Part shown: in pieces, positions 16,230-24,454 of the stretch | Layout: each line of letters starts with the position of its first letter | Numbering within the stretch: position 1 is the stretch's first letter | NCBI RefSeq assembly: GCF_030657435.1 | Contig: NZ_JAUTWS010000046.1 | Coordinates: forward strand, 1 to 47,819 | Length of the DNA stretch: 47,819 nt | From: Paracraurococcus lichenis | GTDB lineage: Bacteria; Pseudomonadota; Alphaproteobacteria; Acetobacterales; Acetobacteraceae | Direction: 5' to 3' | Notes under the pieces: generated by a model | Seen by the model: the letters and a program-made list of their open reading frames with translations, nothing else | What the model was told of the DNA's origin: nothing | The model's database searches: none | Position numbers and translations under genes: made by a program

Positions 16230-16520
16230 GTGGCCAGTTTGAGGCACACACGATCGGCGGTAGCGGCAGGCTGTATCGCGCCGTTCCGGCAAACCGCTCG
16301 CCTCCAGGCAATCGGCGTTGCTGCTACTAGGGCTAGCTTTCTTGAGCAGGCTGCCGAAGCCGCCCTCGCCGCACTGACTGAGGCCGAGCCCGACCTTGTC
16401 GCTCAGGAAGAGCGGGCAGCCATCCAAGCCGAGGCCGAGGGCCACCGGCAGACCATTCCCCAGGAAACCATGCTCGCCGGCCTGCTGGCCGGTGCTCGGC
16501 GCCACGGAGACACGCGATGA
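16230..16520 (+). CDS. Small hypothetical protein
   Basis: A 96-residue frame with GTG start. The C-terminal two thirds are Ala/Glu-rich and probably helical (SFLEQAAEAALAALTEAEPD, LVAQEERAAIQAEAEGHR). The N-terminus is less convincing and translation may start further in. The stop overlaps the ATG of the next frame (ATGA), which supports both. Family not recognised. Confidence 0.45.
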   Translation: MASLRHTRSAVAAGCIAPFRQTARLQAIGVAATRASFLEQAAEAALAALTEAEPDLVAQEERAAIQAEAEGHRQTIPQETMLAGLLAGARRHGDTR

Positions 16521-16708
16521 GGCCCTTCCGCCGCCCTACCCGGCCTCGCCGTGCAAAGCCGCTATGCTTCACCAGCGCGGCGCTGCGGGCAAAGGCCGAG
16601 CGCGAGTTCGCCGCCCTGCTGGCGCCTCCGCTGGTTCGTGCCGAGGCCGCGCAGGTGCTGCCGGCGCCGATCCAGACGGCGACGGCCGAGAACCCGCCGG
16701 CACCCTAG
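16517..16708 (+). CDS. Small basic hypothetical protein
   Basis: A 63-residue frame overlapping the previous one by ATGA. The N-terminus is very basic (MRPFRRPTRPRRAKPLCF), followed by an Ala-rich helix (AALRAKAEREFAALLAPPLV). It lies in the phage-like block. Function unknown; the basic end could contact nucleic acid. Confidence 0.45.
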   Translation: MRPFRRPTRPRRAKPLCFTSAALRAKAEREFAALLAPPLVRAEAAQVLPAPIQTATAENPPAP

Positions 16709-16946
16709 GCGCCTCAAGGGAGGTCTGGCCGATGTAGGTTTTTAAGAATAAGGCGCGCCGCGCTTCGGTCCTGGTTGGCTGAAGTCTCCGCTGGGTGCCA
16801 CGAAGGCCTTCGATGACACGCAAGCGGAAGGCTGCATCGAAACTAAATTTAGATCCATTTGTTGAACCTCCATGCCACCAGGGGCGCAACCGCCTTCACT
16901 GCGTGGCTTGAAGTCGGGACAGAACCCGAAACCAGGGAGGTAGGAC

Positions 16947-17306
16947 ATGAGGAGCACCACGTCCGGGATGGTCGTCGCAACGCTTGCGGCGGCGTGCCTC
17001 GCCATCCCCACAGCGTCTGCCCAGCAGCAAGGCCCCGTGACGCGAGAAAGCAACGTGCAGAAGGTCCAGCCATCCCCCGAGGCGAAGGAGCGTCTTGGGC
17101 AAGAAATTGCGCTCTCCGAGGTGCCGCCGAAGGTCATGCAGACAGCGCAACGCGAACTCAAGGTGGCGGTCACCAGGGCAGAGAAGATGATGGTCTACAC
17201 GCAGCCGGTTTATGAACTGACGGGGCAGGACGCGACCGGTCAGGAATTGAAGGTCAAGGTGAACGACGACGGCACGGTCATGCCGAGCGGTACTGAGCGC
17301 CGTTGA
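16947..17306 (+). CDS. Secreted PepSY-like protein
   Basis: This 119-residue protein has a signal peptide (MRSTTSGMVVATLAAACLAIPTASA up to about residue 25) and a mature domain ending with a PepSY-like pattern: VPPKVMQTAQREL, then VYELTGQDATGQELKVKVND and DDGTV. Short periplasmic PepSY proteins are thought to bind or inhibit peptidases or sense envelope state. RBS GGGAGG lies about 7 nt upstream. It appears as a single gene followed by a hairpin (ACAGCGGAGG at 17321-17330 with CCTCC and GCTGT), so it is probably monocistronic and not part of the phage set. Confidence 0.8.
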   Translation: MRSTTSGMVVATLAAACLAIPTASAQQQGPVTRESNVQKVQPSPEAKERLGQEIALSEVPPKVMQTAQRELKVAVTRAEKMMVYTQPVYELTGQDATGQELKVKVNDDGTVMPSGTERR

Positions 17307-17320
17307 ACGGTCGTCAAAGC

Positions 17321-17350
17321 ACAGCGGAGGGCTGGCCTCCCTTCGGCTGT
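17321..17350 (+). terminator. Hairpin after the PepSY-like gene
   Basis: ACAGC (17321-17325) pairs with GCTGT (17346-17350) and GGAGG (17326-17330) with CCTCC (17336-17340). It begins 14 nt after the stop. No T-run follows, so termination is likely but unproven. Confidence 0.45.
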
Positions 17351-17411
17351 GTGGACCCTTGAAGCACCTCGCTCCATCTGGAAGTGAGGTGAAGAACTAA
17401 GGGGATTGCAG

Positions 17412-17645
17412 ATGGCGACCGAGCACGATCTGAAAGTAGCCAGGGCAGAGTTTGATGAAGCTTTCAGTAAAGCTGTTCTGCATGCGTTAGCACCACAACT
17501 AATAGAGCTTCAGCAAACTACACTCTATGATTTGGATGAACTTCCTGTTGCTGCTCAAATTCTCCGGCTACAGGCGGTGGCGGTTCAGTTCCGGGACTTC
17601 GCCGCAGGTCGGATCAAGTTGGTTGATCTGCAGCCTCAACCGTAA
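17412..17645 (+). CDS. Small hypothetical protein, AT-richer than neighbours
   Basis: This 77-residue protein starts at the ATG at 17412, after an AAGGGG. It is acidic and helical (DLKVARAEFDEAFSKAVLHA, PQLIELQQTTLYDLDELPV). Codon usage is noticeably more AT-rich than that of the terminase genes that follow. The family is not recognised. It lies just upstream of the terminase small subunit but is separated from it by about 95 nt. Confidence 0.6.
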   Translation: MATEHDLKVARAEFDEAFSKAVLHALAPQLIELQQTTLYDLDELPVAAQILRLQAVAVQFRDFAAGRIKLVDLQPQP

Positions 17646-17740
17646 TGAATCTCGTGTGATCGCTAGTTGAGATCTGTTGGAACGAACACCGAACGGGGCC
17701 ATGTCGGAAGCGTGAGTATCTAATCTGGACCCCAGTTGCG

Positions 17741-18097
17741 ATGGCGAAGTACGTGAGGACCGGCGGTCGCAAGCCGGGGACGAAAAACAAGGCCACGCTG
17801 GAACGCGAGGCCCGCGCTCGTGCCGGCCTCACCGAGGCGCTCACCGGTGGCCCGATGCCGCTGGACGTCATCCTGACCGTGATGCGCGGTGGCGAGGCTG
17901 CGGCGCAGATCTCCGAGCGTCAGTACGACGCCGCGGTCGCAGCCGCCCCCTACCTCCACCCCCGTCTGGCGAGTACGACCGTCGATGCCACCGTCCGCCG
18001 TAGCCTCTCTGACTTCACCGACGAGGAACTTGCGGCTCTTGCAGGCGCAGCAGACGGCGAGGATGGAGCTGGCGAGGCGCCGAGCGGCCCGCACTGA
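17741..18097 (+). CDS. Phage terminase small subunit-like protein
   Basis: This 118-residue protein begins with the motif GGRKPGTKNKATLEREARAR, common at the N-terminus of small terminase subunits of this group. DVILTVMRGG and QYDAAVAAAPYLHPRLAS follow, the latter almost diagnostic of these proteins next to a large terminase. An acidic tail follows. The small subunit recognises viral DNA and regulates the packaging motor. It overlaps the large subunit gene by 35 nt. Confidence 0.82.
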   Translation: MAKYVRTGGRKPGTKNKATLEREARARAGLTEALTGGPMPLDVILTVMRGGEAAAQISERQYDAAVAAAPYLHPRLASTTVDATVRRSLSDFTDEELAALAGAADGEDGAGEAPSGPH

Positions 18098-19424
18098 CCT
18101 GTTGGCGTTCACCGGATACACGAACCCGAGCTACCGGCCTGGCGCGATGCATCGGCGTATCGCAGAGGCGCTGGAGCGGGTTGAGCGTGGCGAGTGCCGG
18201 CGGCTCCTGATCTTCGCCCCGCCGCGGCACGGCAAGTCTGAACTGGTCAGCCGACGCTTTCCGGCATGGGCGCTGGGCCGGAACCCGCATCGGCAGTTCA
18301 TCAGCGCGAGTTACGGGCAGGACCTGGCCAGTGATTTTGGTCGGGACGTTCGAAATCTCGTCGCCTCGGCGGAGTTCGCGGCGCTGTTTCCTGGGGTGGG
18401 CTTGGCCGAGGACAGCGGCAGCAAGGCGCGCTGGCACACCAACCAGGGCGGCAGCTACGTCGCGGCTGGTGTCGGGACCGCAATAACCGGCCGTGGGGCC
18501 GACATCCTTAGTATCGATGACCCAACGAAAGACCGCGCGGACGCCGAGAGCCCGGTGGTGCGTGAAGGGGTCTGGTCCTGGTTCACCAGCACCGCCTTCA
18601 CTCGCTTGATGCCCAACGGCGCGGTGATCGTTACGCAAACAAGGTGGCACGCCGACGACCTCAGTGGGCGGCTGCTGGACCAGATGGCGGCCGGTGGCGA
18701 GCGCTGGGAGGTCCTGAACCTGCCGGCGCTGGATGACGCTGGCGAGGCGCTCTGGCCCGAGCGCTACTCGGCCGAGGCACTGGCGGGCATTCGGGAGGCG
18801 ATCGGCCCGCGCGACTGGGCCGCCTTGTACCTGCAGAGCCCAGTGGTCGCTGAAGGCGCTGTTTTCGACGTGGACGCCATCAAGGTCTGCGACATCCCGC
18901 CCGCGCCAGGTCGGGGCACCTGGATCCGGGCCTGGGATCTCGCGGCGACTGCGGCGCCGAATGGCCGGTCGCCGGACTGGACGGCCGGCCTGCTGCTTCA
19001 CCAGGCACCGGACAACCGGCTGACGGTCTGCGATATCGTCCGCCTGCGCGCTGGCCCGGAAGGTGTCGAGCGCGCGATCGTCGAGACGGCCAAGCGGGAC
19101 GGAGGCGGTGTCCTCATCTCGCTGCCGGTGGATCCTGGCGCAGCCGGGAAGACCGTCGCCGAATATTTCGTCCGGCAGTTGCTGGGCTACACAGTCCAGA
19201 CCTCGCGGGAGACGGGTTCGAAAACGACGCGGGCAATGCCGATCGCGTCGCAGGCCAACGGCGGCAACCTCGCCATCGTCCGCGCGCCCTGGAACAGAGC
19301 GTTCCTCGAAGAGCTTCGGGCGTTTCCGAACGGTCAGCATGATGATCAGGCTGACGCGCTCAGCCGTGCCTTTGCCGAAATGGCTGTCCCAACCTTCGAC
19401 GCTTCCTATTCGTGGGTCGGGTGA
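18063..19424 (+). CDS. Phage terminase large subunit
   Basis: From the ATG at 18063 the product is 453 residues. The ATPase domain has Walker A within APPRHGKSEL (about residues 52-60) and Walker B ILSIDDP (about 146-152); TGRGADILSIDDPTKDRADA is typical. The nuclease domain has WDLAATAAPNG (about 290), a central acidic strand and HDDQADALSRAF near the C-terminus, giving the metal-binding acidic residues. All motifs look intact, so the protein could be active. It is followed by a portal gene, as in phage packaging modules. The longer open frame upstream to 17889 overlaps the small subunit and is not coding. Confidence 0.93.
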   Translation: MELARRRAARTDLLAFTGYTNPSYRPGAMHRRIAEALERVERGECRRLLIFAPPRHGKSELVSRRFPAWALGRNPHRQFISASYGQDLASDFGRDVRNLVASAEFAALFPGVGLAEDSGSKARWHTNQGGSYVAAGVGTAITGRGADILSIDDPTKDRADAESPVVREGVWSWFTSTAFTRLMPNGAVIVTQTRWHADDLSGRLLDQMAAGGERWEVLNLPALDDAGEALWPERYSAEALAGIREAIGPRDWAALYLQSPVVAEGAVFDVDAIKVCDIPPAPGRGTWIRAWDLAATAAPNGRSPDWTAGLLLHQAPDNRLTVCDIVRLRAGPEGVERAIVETAKRDGGGVLISLPVDPGAAGKTVAEYFVRQLLGYTVQTSRETGSKTTRAMPIASQANGGNLAIVRAPWNRAFLEELRAFPNGQHDDQADALSRAFAEMAVPTFDASYSWVG

Positions 19425-19435
19425 CCCGGGAGCCC

Positions 19436-20773
19436 ATGATGAACGCCACCTCTTCCATTTCCCGTCCGATGGTCGATTCGCTGCGCTCCCTCGTCGGCGA
19501 GATGGCCGGCATTGGCAGTGCTCGTGATAAGGGTTCGGCCGCGCACTACACCTGGGACCGGGTCTCGCCTGCCGAAATCCGGGCCATGGTCGAGACCAGT
19601 TGGATCGCGGCGCGGGCGATCGAGCAGCCGGCTGCCGATATGACGTCGCGGTGGCGCACGTGGCAGGGCAAATCCTCTGACGTCGCGGCGATCGAGGCGG
19701 AGGAGCAGCGGATAGGTCTGCAGGCGAAGGTGGCGACCGCACTGACTTTGACAGCGCGCGACGGCGCGGGCCTCCTGCTAGTCGGCGCTGGCGACGGCAA
19801 TTCGGCCGAGCCATTGGAGCCGGCGTCCTTGGGAAAGGGCGGGTTGGGCTGGATCCAGGTGATGGCCCGCGACCAAGTGAGCGTCGGCCCGCTGATCCGG
19901 GATCCGGCTAATCCGTGGTACGGCCAGCCCGCGGAATACCGCCTCGCCTTCGACGGCAGTTATGTGCCCATTCACCCGTCGCGGGTCTGCCTCTTCGTGC
20001 CGGCGCCGGTGCTCGATTGGCACCTCACCAATGAGCCGTGGGGCACGAGCGTTCTACAGCGGGCATATCGGCCGATTGCGGACCTGGAGCAGACGCTCCG
20101 CGCGATCCAGCATCTGCTGTTCGAGAGCAAGCAAGACATCGTCGCAATTGAAGGTCTAAACCGCGGTGTAACCAACCCCGAGTACCGGAGCGCTATTATC
20201 AGCAGGTTCGCTCTGGCCAACATGATGAAGGGGTTGTTCTCGACCTTGCTTATGGACAAGGCTGAGGAAATCACCACTCGGCAACTCGACCTTGGCGCGG
20301 GACTGCCTGAAACGGTCGACAGGCTAGTCATTCAGGTTTGCGGGGCGCTGGACATCCCGGCGAGCCGTTTGTTCGGCCGGTCGAGCGCCAGCGGGCTGCA
20401 AGCCAGCACTGCCGGGGAGAGCGACGATGAGCGGTATTTCAATTCGCTCTCGTCGAAGCAGCGCACCATGGTGGGGCCCGCGCTGCGTACTATCGATGAA
20501 TGTCTCGTCCGGAGTGCGCTGGGGCGGCGGCCGCGGGCGAGTTGGTACTCTTGGAATCCCCTCTGGGCCGACCGCGCCGAGGTTCAGGCCGAGGTCCGCC
20601 TGAAGCACAGCCAGGCGGCCAAGAATCTTGCTGATGCCGGCCTCGTCGATCGCGCTGCGCTTGGTAAGGCCGTGGTCAGCCAAAGCGAGGACGATGGGTG
20701 GCTGCCGGCGCTCGCGCAGCACGTCACCGCTGCGGCAGCTACGCCAGAGTCGGATCGCCGGGCGGGAGGATGA
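19436..20773 (+). CDS. Phage portal protein, DUF1073-like
   Basis: From the ATG at 19436, 6 nt after a GGGAG, the product is 445 residues. It resembles the HI1409/DUF1073 family of portal proteins: AARAIEQPAADMTSRWRTWQ near the N-terminus, a beta-rich middle with SRVCLFVPAPVLDWHLTNEP, the helix RAYRPIADLEQTLRAIQHLL, and ALDIPASRLFGRSSASGLQ with STAGESDDERYF, a strongly conserved segment. The portal forms the ring through which the terminase pumps DNA. Length is normal, and the stop overlaps the next gene. Confidence 0.88.
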   Translation: MMNATSSISRPMVDSLRSLVGEMAGIGSARDKGSAAHYTWDRVSPAEIRAMVETSWIAARAIEQPAADMTSRWRTWQGKSSDVAAIEAEEQRIGLQAKVATALTLTARDGAGLLLVGAGDGNSAEPLEPASLGKGGLGWIQVMARDQVSVGPLIRDPANPWYGQPAEYRLAFDGSYVPIHPSRVCLFVPAPVLDWHLTNEPWGTSVLQRAYRPIADLEQTLRAIQHLLFESKQDIVAIEGLNRGVTNPEYRSAIISRFALANMMKGLFSTLLMDKAEEITTRQLDLGAGLPETVDRLVIQVCGALDIPASRLFGRSSASGLQASTAGESDDERYFNSLSSKQRTMVGPALRTIDECLVRSALGRRPRASWYSWNPLWADRAEVQAEVRLKHSQAAKNLADAGLVDRAALGKAVVSQSEDDGWLPALAQHVTAAAATPESDRRAGG

Positions 20774-21027
20774 CGGACATGGACGCGACGGTCTCGGACC
20801 CACTTTTGAACATCGTCGAGGACCGCATGCACGAGGCGATCGCGGCCGGCGCCGATGTGCCCGAGCTTGCCGCGATCGCCGTGGACGGCGTGCTGGTCGA
20901 GGTCGTGACGCTGCTGGAGACCTACGGCGCCGCGTTGCGGGATCCGGCCCAGCGTGATGCGGTACTGGGTGCGGCCGAGCGGATCATGGCAGCGCAGTTC
21001 TCGGGCTGGGTGTCGCTGCGGCGCTAG
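20770..21027 (+). CDS. Small protein coupled to the portal gene
   Basis: This 85-residue protein has an ATG that overlaps the portal stop (ATGA). It is acidic and helical (LLNIVEDRMHEAIAAGADVP, VLVEVVTLLETYGAALRDP, AVLGAAERIMAAQF). The family is not recognised. In intact phages this place is taken by head morphogenesis genes, but nothing here suggests a capsid, protease or scaffold. It marks the end of the packaging block. Confidence 0.65.
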   Translation: MTDMDATVSDPLLNIVEDRMHEAIAAGADVPELAAIAVDGVLVEVVTLLETYGAALRDPAQRDAVLGAAERIMAAQFSGWVSLRR

Positions 21028-21209
21028 TCGTTTGCTTTGTCGGGATACATGATCTGCAACACGTCGCCGAGTTGTTCGAGGAGTTCTGCCATACCGGGCG
21101 GCACCAGCGTCTGAACTGCCGCATGACGCTCGGCCGCGGCCTGGTCGCCCAGCGCGCGGAATGCATCGACCCAAATCGAGGTCGGAAGCGATGGGCTGGG
21201 CTCGTACAT
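21024..21209 (-). CDS. Short hypothetical protein, convergent with the packaging genes
   Basis: A 61-residue product if translation starts at the ATG at 21209; the frame is open to 21341. The helical sequence SIWVDAFRALGDQAAAERHA and the tail MAELLEQLGDVLQIMYPDKA look protein-like. Its stop overlaps the end of the plus-strand gene by a few bases. No good RBS is seen, so the start is uncertain. No family recognised. Confidence 0.4.
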   Translation of the reverse strand: MYEPSPSLPTSIWVDAFRALGDQAAAERHAAVQTLVPPGMAELLEQLGDVLQIMYPDKAND

Positions 21210-21341
21210 CGGCAGACCTGTCGTGTTGAAGGCGGTCCGCCTCAAACCCGGACGATCCGGGAGGGGAGCGAGGCGGACCGCAGTGCTGCCACAGAAAGGG
21301 GCTCCCTGCGACAACATGGTCTGCAACACGTGTGCAAGCAC

Positions 21342-21655
21342 ATTAGTTGCAGGAAAACCAAGCTCGCAATGAAAGCGCCCATTTGTGTTACGGGATAGCT
21401 TGGTAGCTAGAATCTGATGGTCGAGATGGCCTGGGTTGCAGCCCGCCGAGGTACTTCTGGGGGGCGGCCCGCCTCCCGGGCGAGAAAGTCAGGAAGCGGG
21501 CGCCGGAGCCGCCGCTTGAGTTTGGGGTTAAGCGGCAGCGGCTATATACCCGCAGCAGTCTGCTGCGGCATTGCAATGGCCCGTGAGATATCTTCCTTAT
21601 CCGCATTGAGTTTGGTAAGCGCTATTACCGCACGCTATTCGGCAGGGCTCGATCC
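21342..21655. promoter_or_regulatory. Region upstream of the recombinase with palindromes and paired repeats
   Basis: TTGAGTTTGG occurs at 21516-21525 and 21606-21615, exactly 90 bp apart, each followed by a TAAGCG. A perfect palindrome CCGCAGCAG/CTGCTGCGG lies at 21550-21568. GGTAA (21614-21618) and TTACC (21625-21629) flank a 6-bp core, like a small dif or lox-type site. No gene is visible. This could be the recombination site of the adjacent enzyme or its operator. Confidence 0.5.
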
Positions 21656-22642
21656 ATGAACGATACGGCCACCAGTCCGGCGCCAGCCGCCCCCGCCAGC
21701 ACCGCGCTGGTGCTATCTGACGACCTGCGGGCCCGGATCGAGGACGGTCTGCACGAAGCACGCGGCACCATGGCCGAGGAGACCGTGCGGGCGCTGCGCA
21801 AGGGTGTCACGGCCTTTGCCGCATGGTGTGCGCCGCGTGGCTTTTGCCCATTGCCCGCCGCGCCGGACGTGGTGGCTGCCTACGTCGATGACCTGCACGA
21901 CCAAGGCCGCAAGCCGGCCGGCATCCGCCAGGCGGTCTGGGCGATCGGCCGGCTGCACACGCTGGCGCGGCTGGACAATCCCACCGAGGACCAGGTCGTC
22001 GCCCTGGCGGTGAAGCGTGTGGTCCGCGCCAGCGGCTCCCGCCAGCGCCAGGCCGCGCCGCTCGGCGAGCTTGCCGTCGCGCGCATCCAGGCCACCACCG
22101 GACTGAAGCTGTCGGACCTGCGCGACCTCGCCATGCTCCTGGTCGCCCGCGACCTGCTGGCTCGCCGCTCCGAGGTCGTCGCGCTGCACGTCGAGGATGT
22201 CGAGTTCGCCGCCAACGGCACGGCCACGGCGCTGATCCGGCGATCGAAGACCGATCAGGCCGGCGAGGGCGTGGTGCTGTTCCTCGGCCAGTCCACGGTG
22301 ACGGCGCTCCGCGACTGGCTCAATGCTGCCGGCATCGTCGCCGGGCCGGTCTTCAGGCCGGTGAACAAGGGCGGTCGCATCGGCGCCGACGCGCTGGACC
22401 CGAGCAAGGTGGCGGCAATCCTGAAGCGGATGGCCGGCCGCGCCGGCCTCGATGCCACACGCATCTCCGGTCACTCCTGCCGCGTCGGCATGGCGCAGGA
22501 TCTGGTGGCGAGCGGCGCCGACACGGCCGCTGTACAGCAGGCCGGGCGGTGGAAGACGCCCGTCATGCCGGCCCGCTACGTCGAGCATTTGGAGGCCGGG
22601 CGCGGCGCGGTGGCGCGCTACCACCAGCGGCGTGGCGACTGA
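21656..22642 (+). CDS. Tyrosine recombinase
   Basis: This 328-residue protein has an N-terminal SAM-like core-binding domain (residues about 25-120; VRALRKGVTAFAAWCAPRGF) and a catalytic domain with Arg I in LLARRSEVVALHVEDV (about residue 171), the HxxR box SGHSCRVG (about 270-276), a Trp/His position in QQAGRWKTP and the nucleophile Tyr in PARYVEH (about 307). All catalytic positions appear present. It could be an integrase from the phage block, but on a circular plasmid with dif-like sequence just upstream it could equally resolve multimers. There is no adjacent excisionase or tRNA site. Confidence 0.9.
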   Translation: MNDTATSPAPAAPASTALVLSDDLRARIEDGLHEARGTMAEETVRALRKGVTAFAAWCAPRGFCPLPAAPDVVAAYVDDLHDQGRKPAGIRQAVWAIGRLHTLARLDNPTEDQVVALAVKRVVRASGSRQRQAAPLGELAVARIQATTGLKLSDLRDLAMLLVARDLLARRSEVVALHVEDVEFAANGTATALIRRSKTDQAGEGVVLFLGQSTVTALRDWLNAAGIVAGPVFRPVNKGGRIGADALDPSKVAAILKRMAGRAGLDATRISGHSCRVGMAQDLVASGADTAAVQQAGRWKTPVMPARYVEHLEAGRGAVARYHQRRGD

Positions 22643-22780
22643 TCAAAGCGCACTGCCTGGGGCGAAGTTAGACCTGTGCAGGCACCCTCCCTTCGCGCTG
22701 GCCTACTACCGTCATCACGGGTATGTGAGTGAGTACCTCAGGTGCTCGTTCTGGGTGCCCGATAGCAATTGGCGTTCATT

Positions 22781-24082
22781 ATGCATCCGACCCTAGATAA
22801 CATTCGCAACCTTCTTCTCACCATCGGTCAGCAGATCTATGTCAAAATACCCCACGATGAGCCGTTAAATATTGCGGTTAGTTGGAATGTACCTGCTCTA
22901 ACCCGCGCCGAATTAAAGGCGATGGTTCAGAGTATTGCTGATGAAATTGAAGCGCGCGGCCGGGAAGACTTAGGCGCTAACGCCGCCCAAATTACCGATT
23001 ACGTACGCCGACTTGAACACATTGCGTCGTCGTCAATAATGGACAATTTGCTCAATGGCAATCTCCCATGGGCAGTCCATATGCTCGAAAGCAGTATGAG
23101 AGGGTTGCGCCAAGCCCTTAATTCAGCGCTGGACAGCGATCCCGAGGTTGCTCGCTCTCTAAATCAATCTGTAAGAGCTTCCCGTTCTATCATGCAGCGG
23201 CTGGCAGAATTGGAGCCGCGGACCGTCACTCTCAAAGCTAAGATTGATGACATTGAACGAGCACATGACGCTGCGGAGAGCCTGCCTGCTGATCTTGCAA
23301 AGCTACAGGACGTTCGTAAGCAGGTAGACGATTCGGCGGCGCAAGCGGTGAAGAACAGTGCCGCGACCCAGATATCGAAGGAGGAGGCGTCTGCCGCGCT
23401 GGCTGCAATCCAAGCAATCCGCAAAGAGGCTGAGACTATAACGGCGGAACTCGGTGCGGCTTACGCGGCCGCAACAAGTCAGGGCTTGGCATCGGCATTT
23501 TCCGAGCGATCGGCGAATATCGAGCGCGCAGCAAAGTGGTGGATTGGTGGATTGGTTGCTGCGCTGATTGTGGGCGGTGGTTACGGCAGCTACCGTGTCC
23601 ACGAGCTTGTCGCGACTTTGGCGAACCCGCAGGTATCAAGTGTTAACATTGTGGGCACGGCACTGCTCTCGTTGTTCTCAGTAGGTGGTGCTGTTTGGTT
23701 CGGTTGGCTTGCCACCAAGCAGATAGGGCAGCGCTTTCGCCTAGCTGAAGATTACGCTTTCAAGGCTGCTGTTTCACGCTCGTACGAGGGATATAGGCGT
23801 GAGGCGAGCCGATTGGATGAGACACTTGCCACGCGACTTCTTGCGTCGGCCCTGGATCGCATGGACGAGCAGCCGCTTCGGCTTGTGGAAGCACAAAGCT
23901 TTGGAAGCCCAGTGCACGAGTTAATGTCCTCCGAAACGCTTCGTGAGGGCCTCAGGGCAGTTCCGGGTCTGTCTAAGGAAATTCTAGAGTTCGTAGCGAG
24001 CCGAACGAAACGGCGAAGCACGGAGACCCCTTTGGTGCACGTCCTGGATAGCACAAAGCAGCCGCTCGCTGCCGCTGAATAG
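22781..24082 (+). CDS. Coiled-coil protein with two membrane segments, unknown
   Basis: This 433-residue protein starts at the ATG at 22781 (a TTG at 22769 is possible). Residues about 30-250 are helical with heptad-like stretches (KLQDVRKQVDDSAAQAV, AIRKEAETITAEL). Two membrane segments follow: WWIGGLVAALIVGGGYGSY and IVGTALLSLFSVGGAVWFGW. A cytoplasmic C-terminal domain begins IGQRFRLAEDYAFKAAVSRS. Codon usage is AT-richer than the backbone, suggesting transfer. It is a lone gene between the recombinase and the two-gene unit at 24.5 kb. The C-terminal pattern (AEDYAFKAxxxxSYEGYRRE) seems familiar from uncharacterised membrane proteins, but I cannot name a function. Confidence 0.75.
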   Translation: MHPTLDNIRNLLLTIGQQIYVKIPHDEPLNIAVSWNVPALTRAELKAMVQSIADEIEARGREDLGANAAQITDYVRRLEHIASSSIMDNLLNGNLPWAVHMLESSMRGLRQALNSALDSDPEVARSLNQSVRASRSIMQRLAELEPRTVTLKAKIDDIERAHDAAESLPADLAKLQDVRKQVDDSAAQAVKNSAATQISKEEASAALAAIQAIRKEAETITAELGAAYAAATSQGLASAFSERSANIERAAKWWIGGLVAALIVGGGYGSYRVHELVATLANPQVSSVNIVGTALLSLFSVGGAVWFGWLATKQIGQRFRLAEDYAFKAAVSRSYEGYRREASRLDETLATRLLASALDRMDEQPLRLVEAQSFGSPVHELMSSETLREGLRAVPGLSKEILEFVASRTKRRSTETPLVHVLDSTKQPLAAAE

Positions 24083-24454
24083 CCGCGCCCGCTCGTTCAC
24101 TCCAGGGAGCCGGAAGGGGCTCGTTCGCGTGCGCGGCTGCGGTTGGTTAGGCGGGCGGTGGGCTGGGTCGGATGATTCCCTCCTCTCTCACCGCACCCCT
24201 ACTGGTAGAGTACTGGTAGAGTCTCCGAACGCCATGCAGTGGTGTGCAGCGGCGGTCGCGAGATCCAACACCAGCGTGAGCGCGGTGTGGTAAAGCAGAG
24301 CGGACGACCGGGTCGGTCTAGGTTGTGGGAAGTGGCGGGCTGACCCAGGTCTCTTTGAGCGCCGCCCAGGCTCTGCCCATGTTGTACCCGAGAGGTCGAG
24401 TGCTAGGGTAACATCAGCAATCCCAACGCCCCACTTACCACAATCGGCGGTTGT
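24083..24454. other. Intergenic region with an 11-bp tandem repeat
   Basis: No gene is seen. ACTGGTAGAGT is repeated in tandem at 24201-24211 and 24212-24222. The region ends in AT-rich sequence ahead of the next gene, where its promoter must lie, but I cannot single out a box with confidence. Confidence 0.4.

Noticed and set aside
16003..16242. 79-codon plus-strand frame
   Set aside because: Made largely of the CCCTACACC repeats and the GC hairpin; unlikely to be translated.
18015..19814. 599-codon minus-strand frame opposite the terminase
   Set aside because: Arg/Pro/Ala-rich shadow of the terminase and portal genes; no domain pattern, while the plus strand has clear motifs.
13377..22642. 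Complete prophage
   Set aside because: Only primase/helicase, terminase, portal and recombinase are seen; no capsid, tail, lysis or classical repressor genes.
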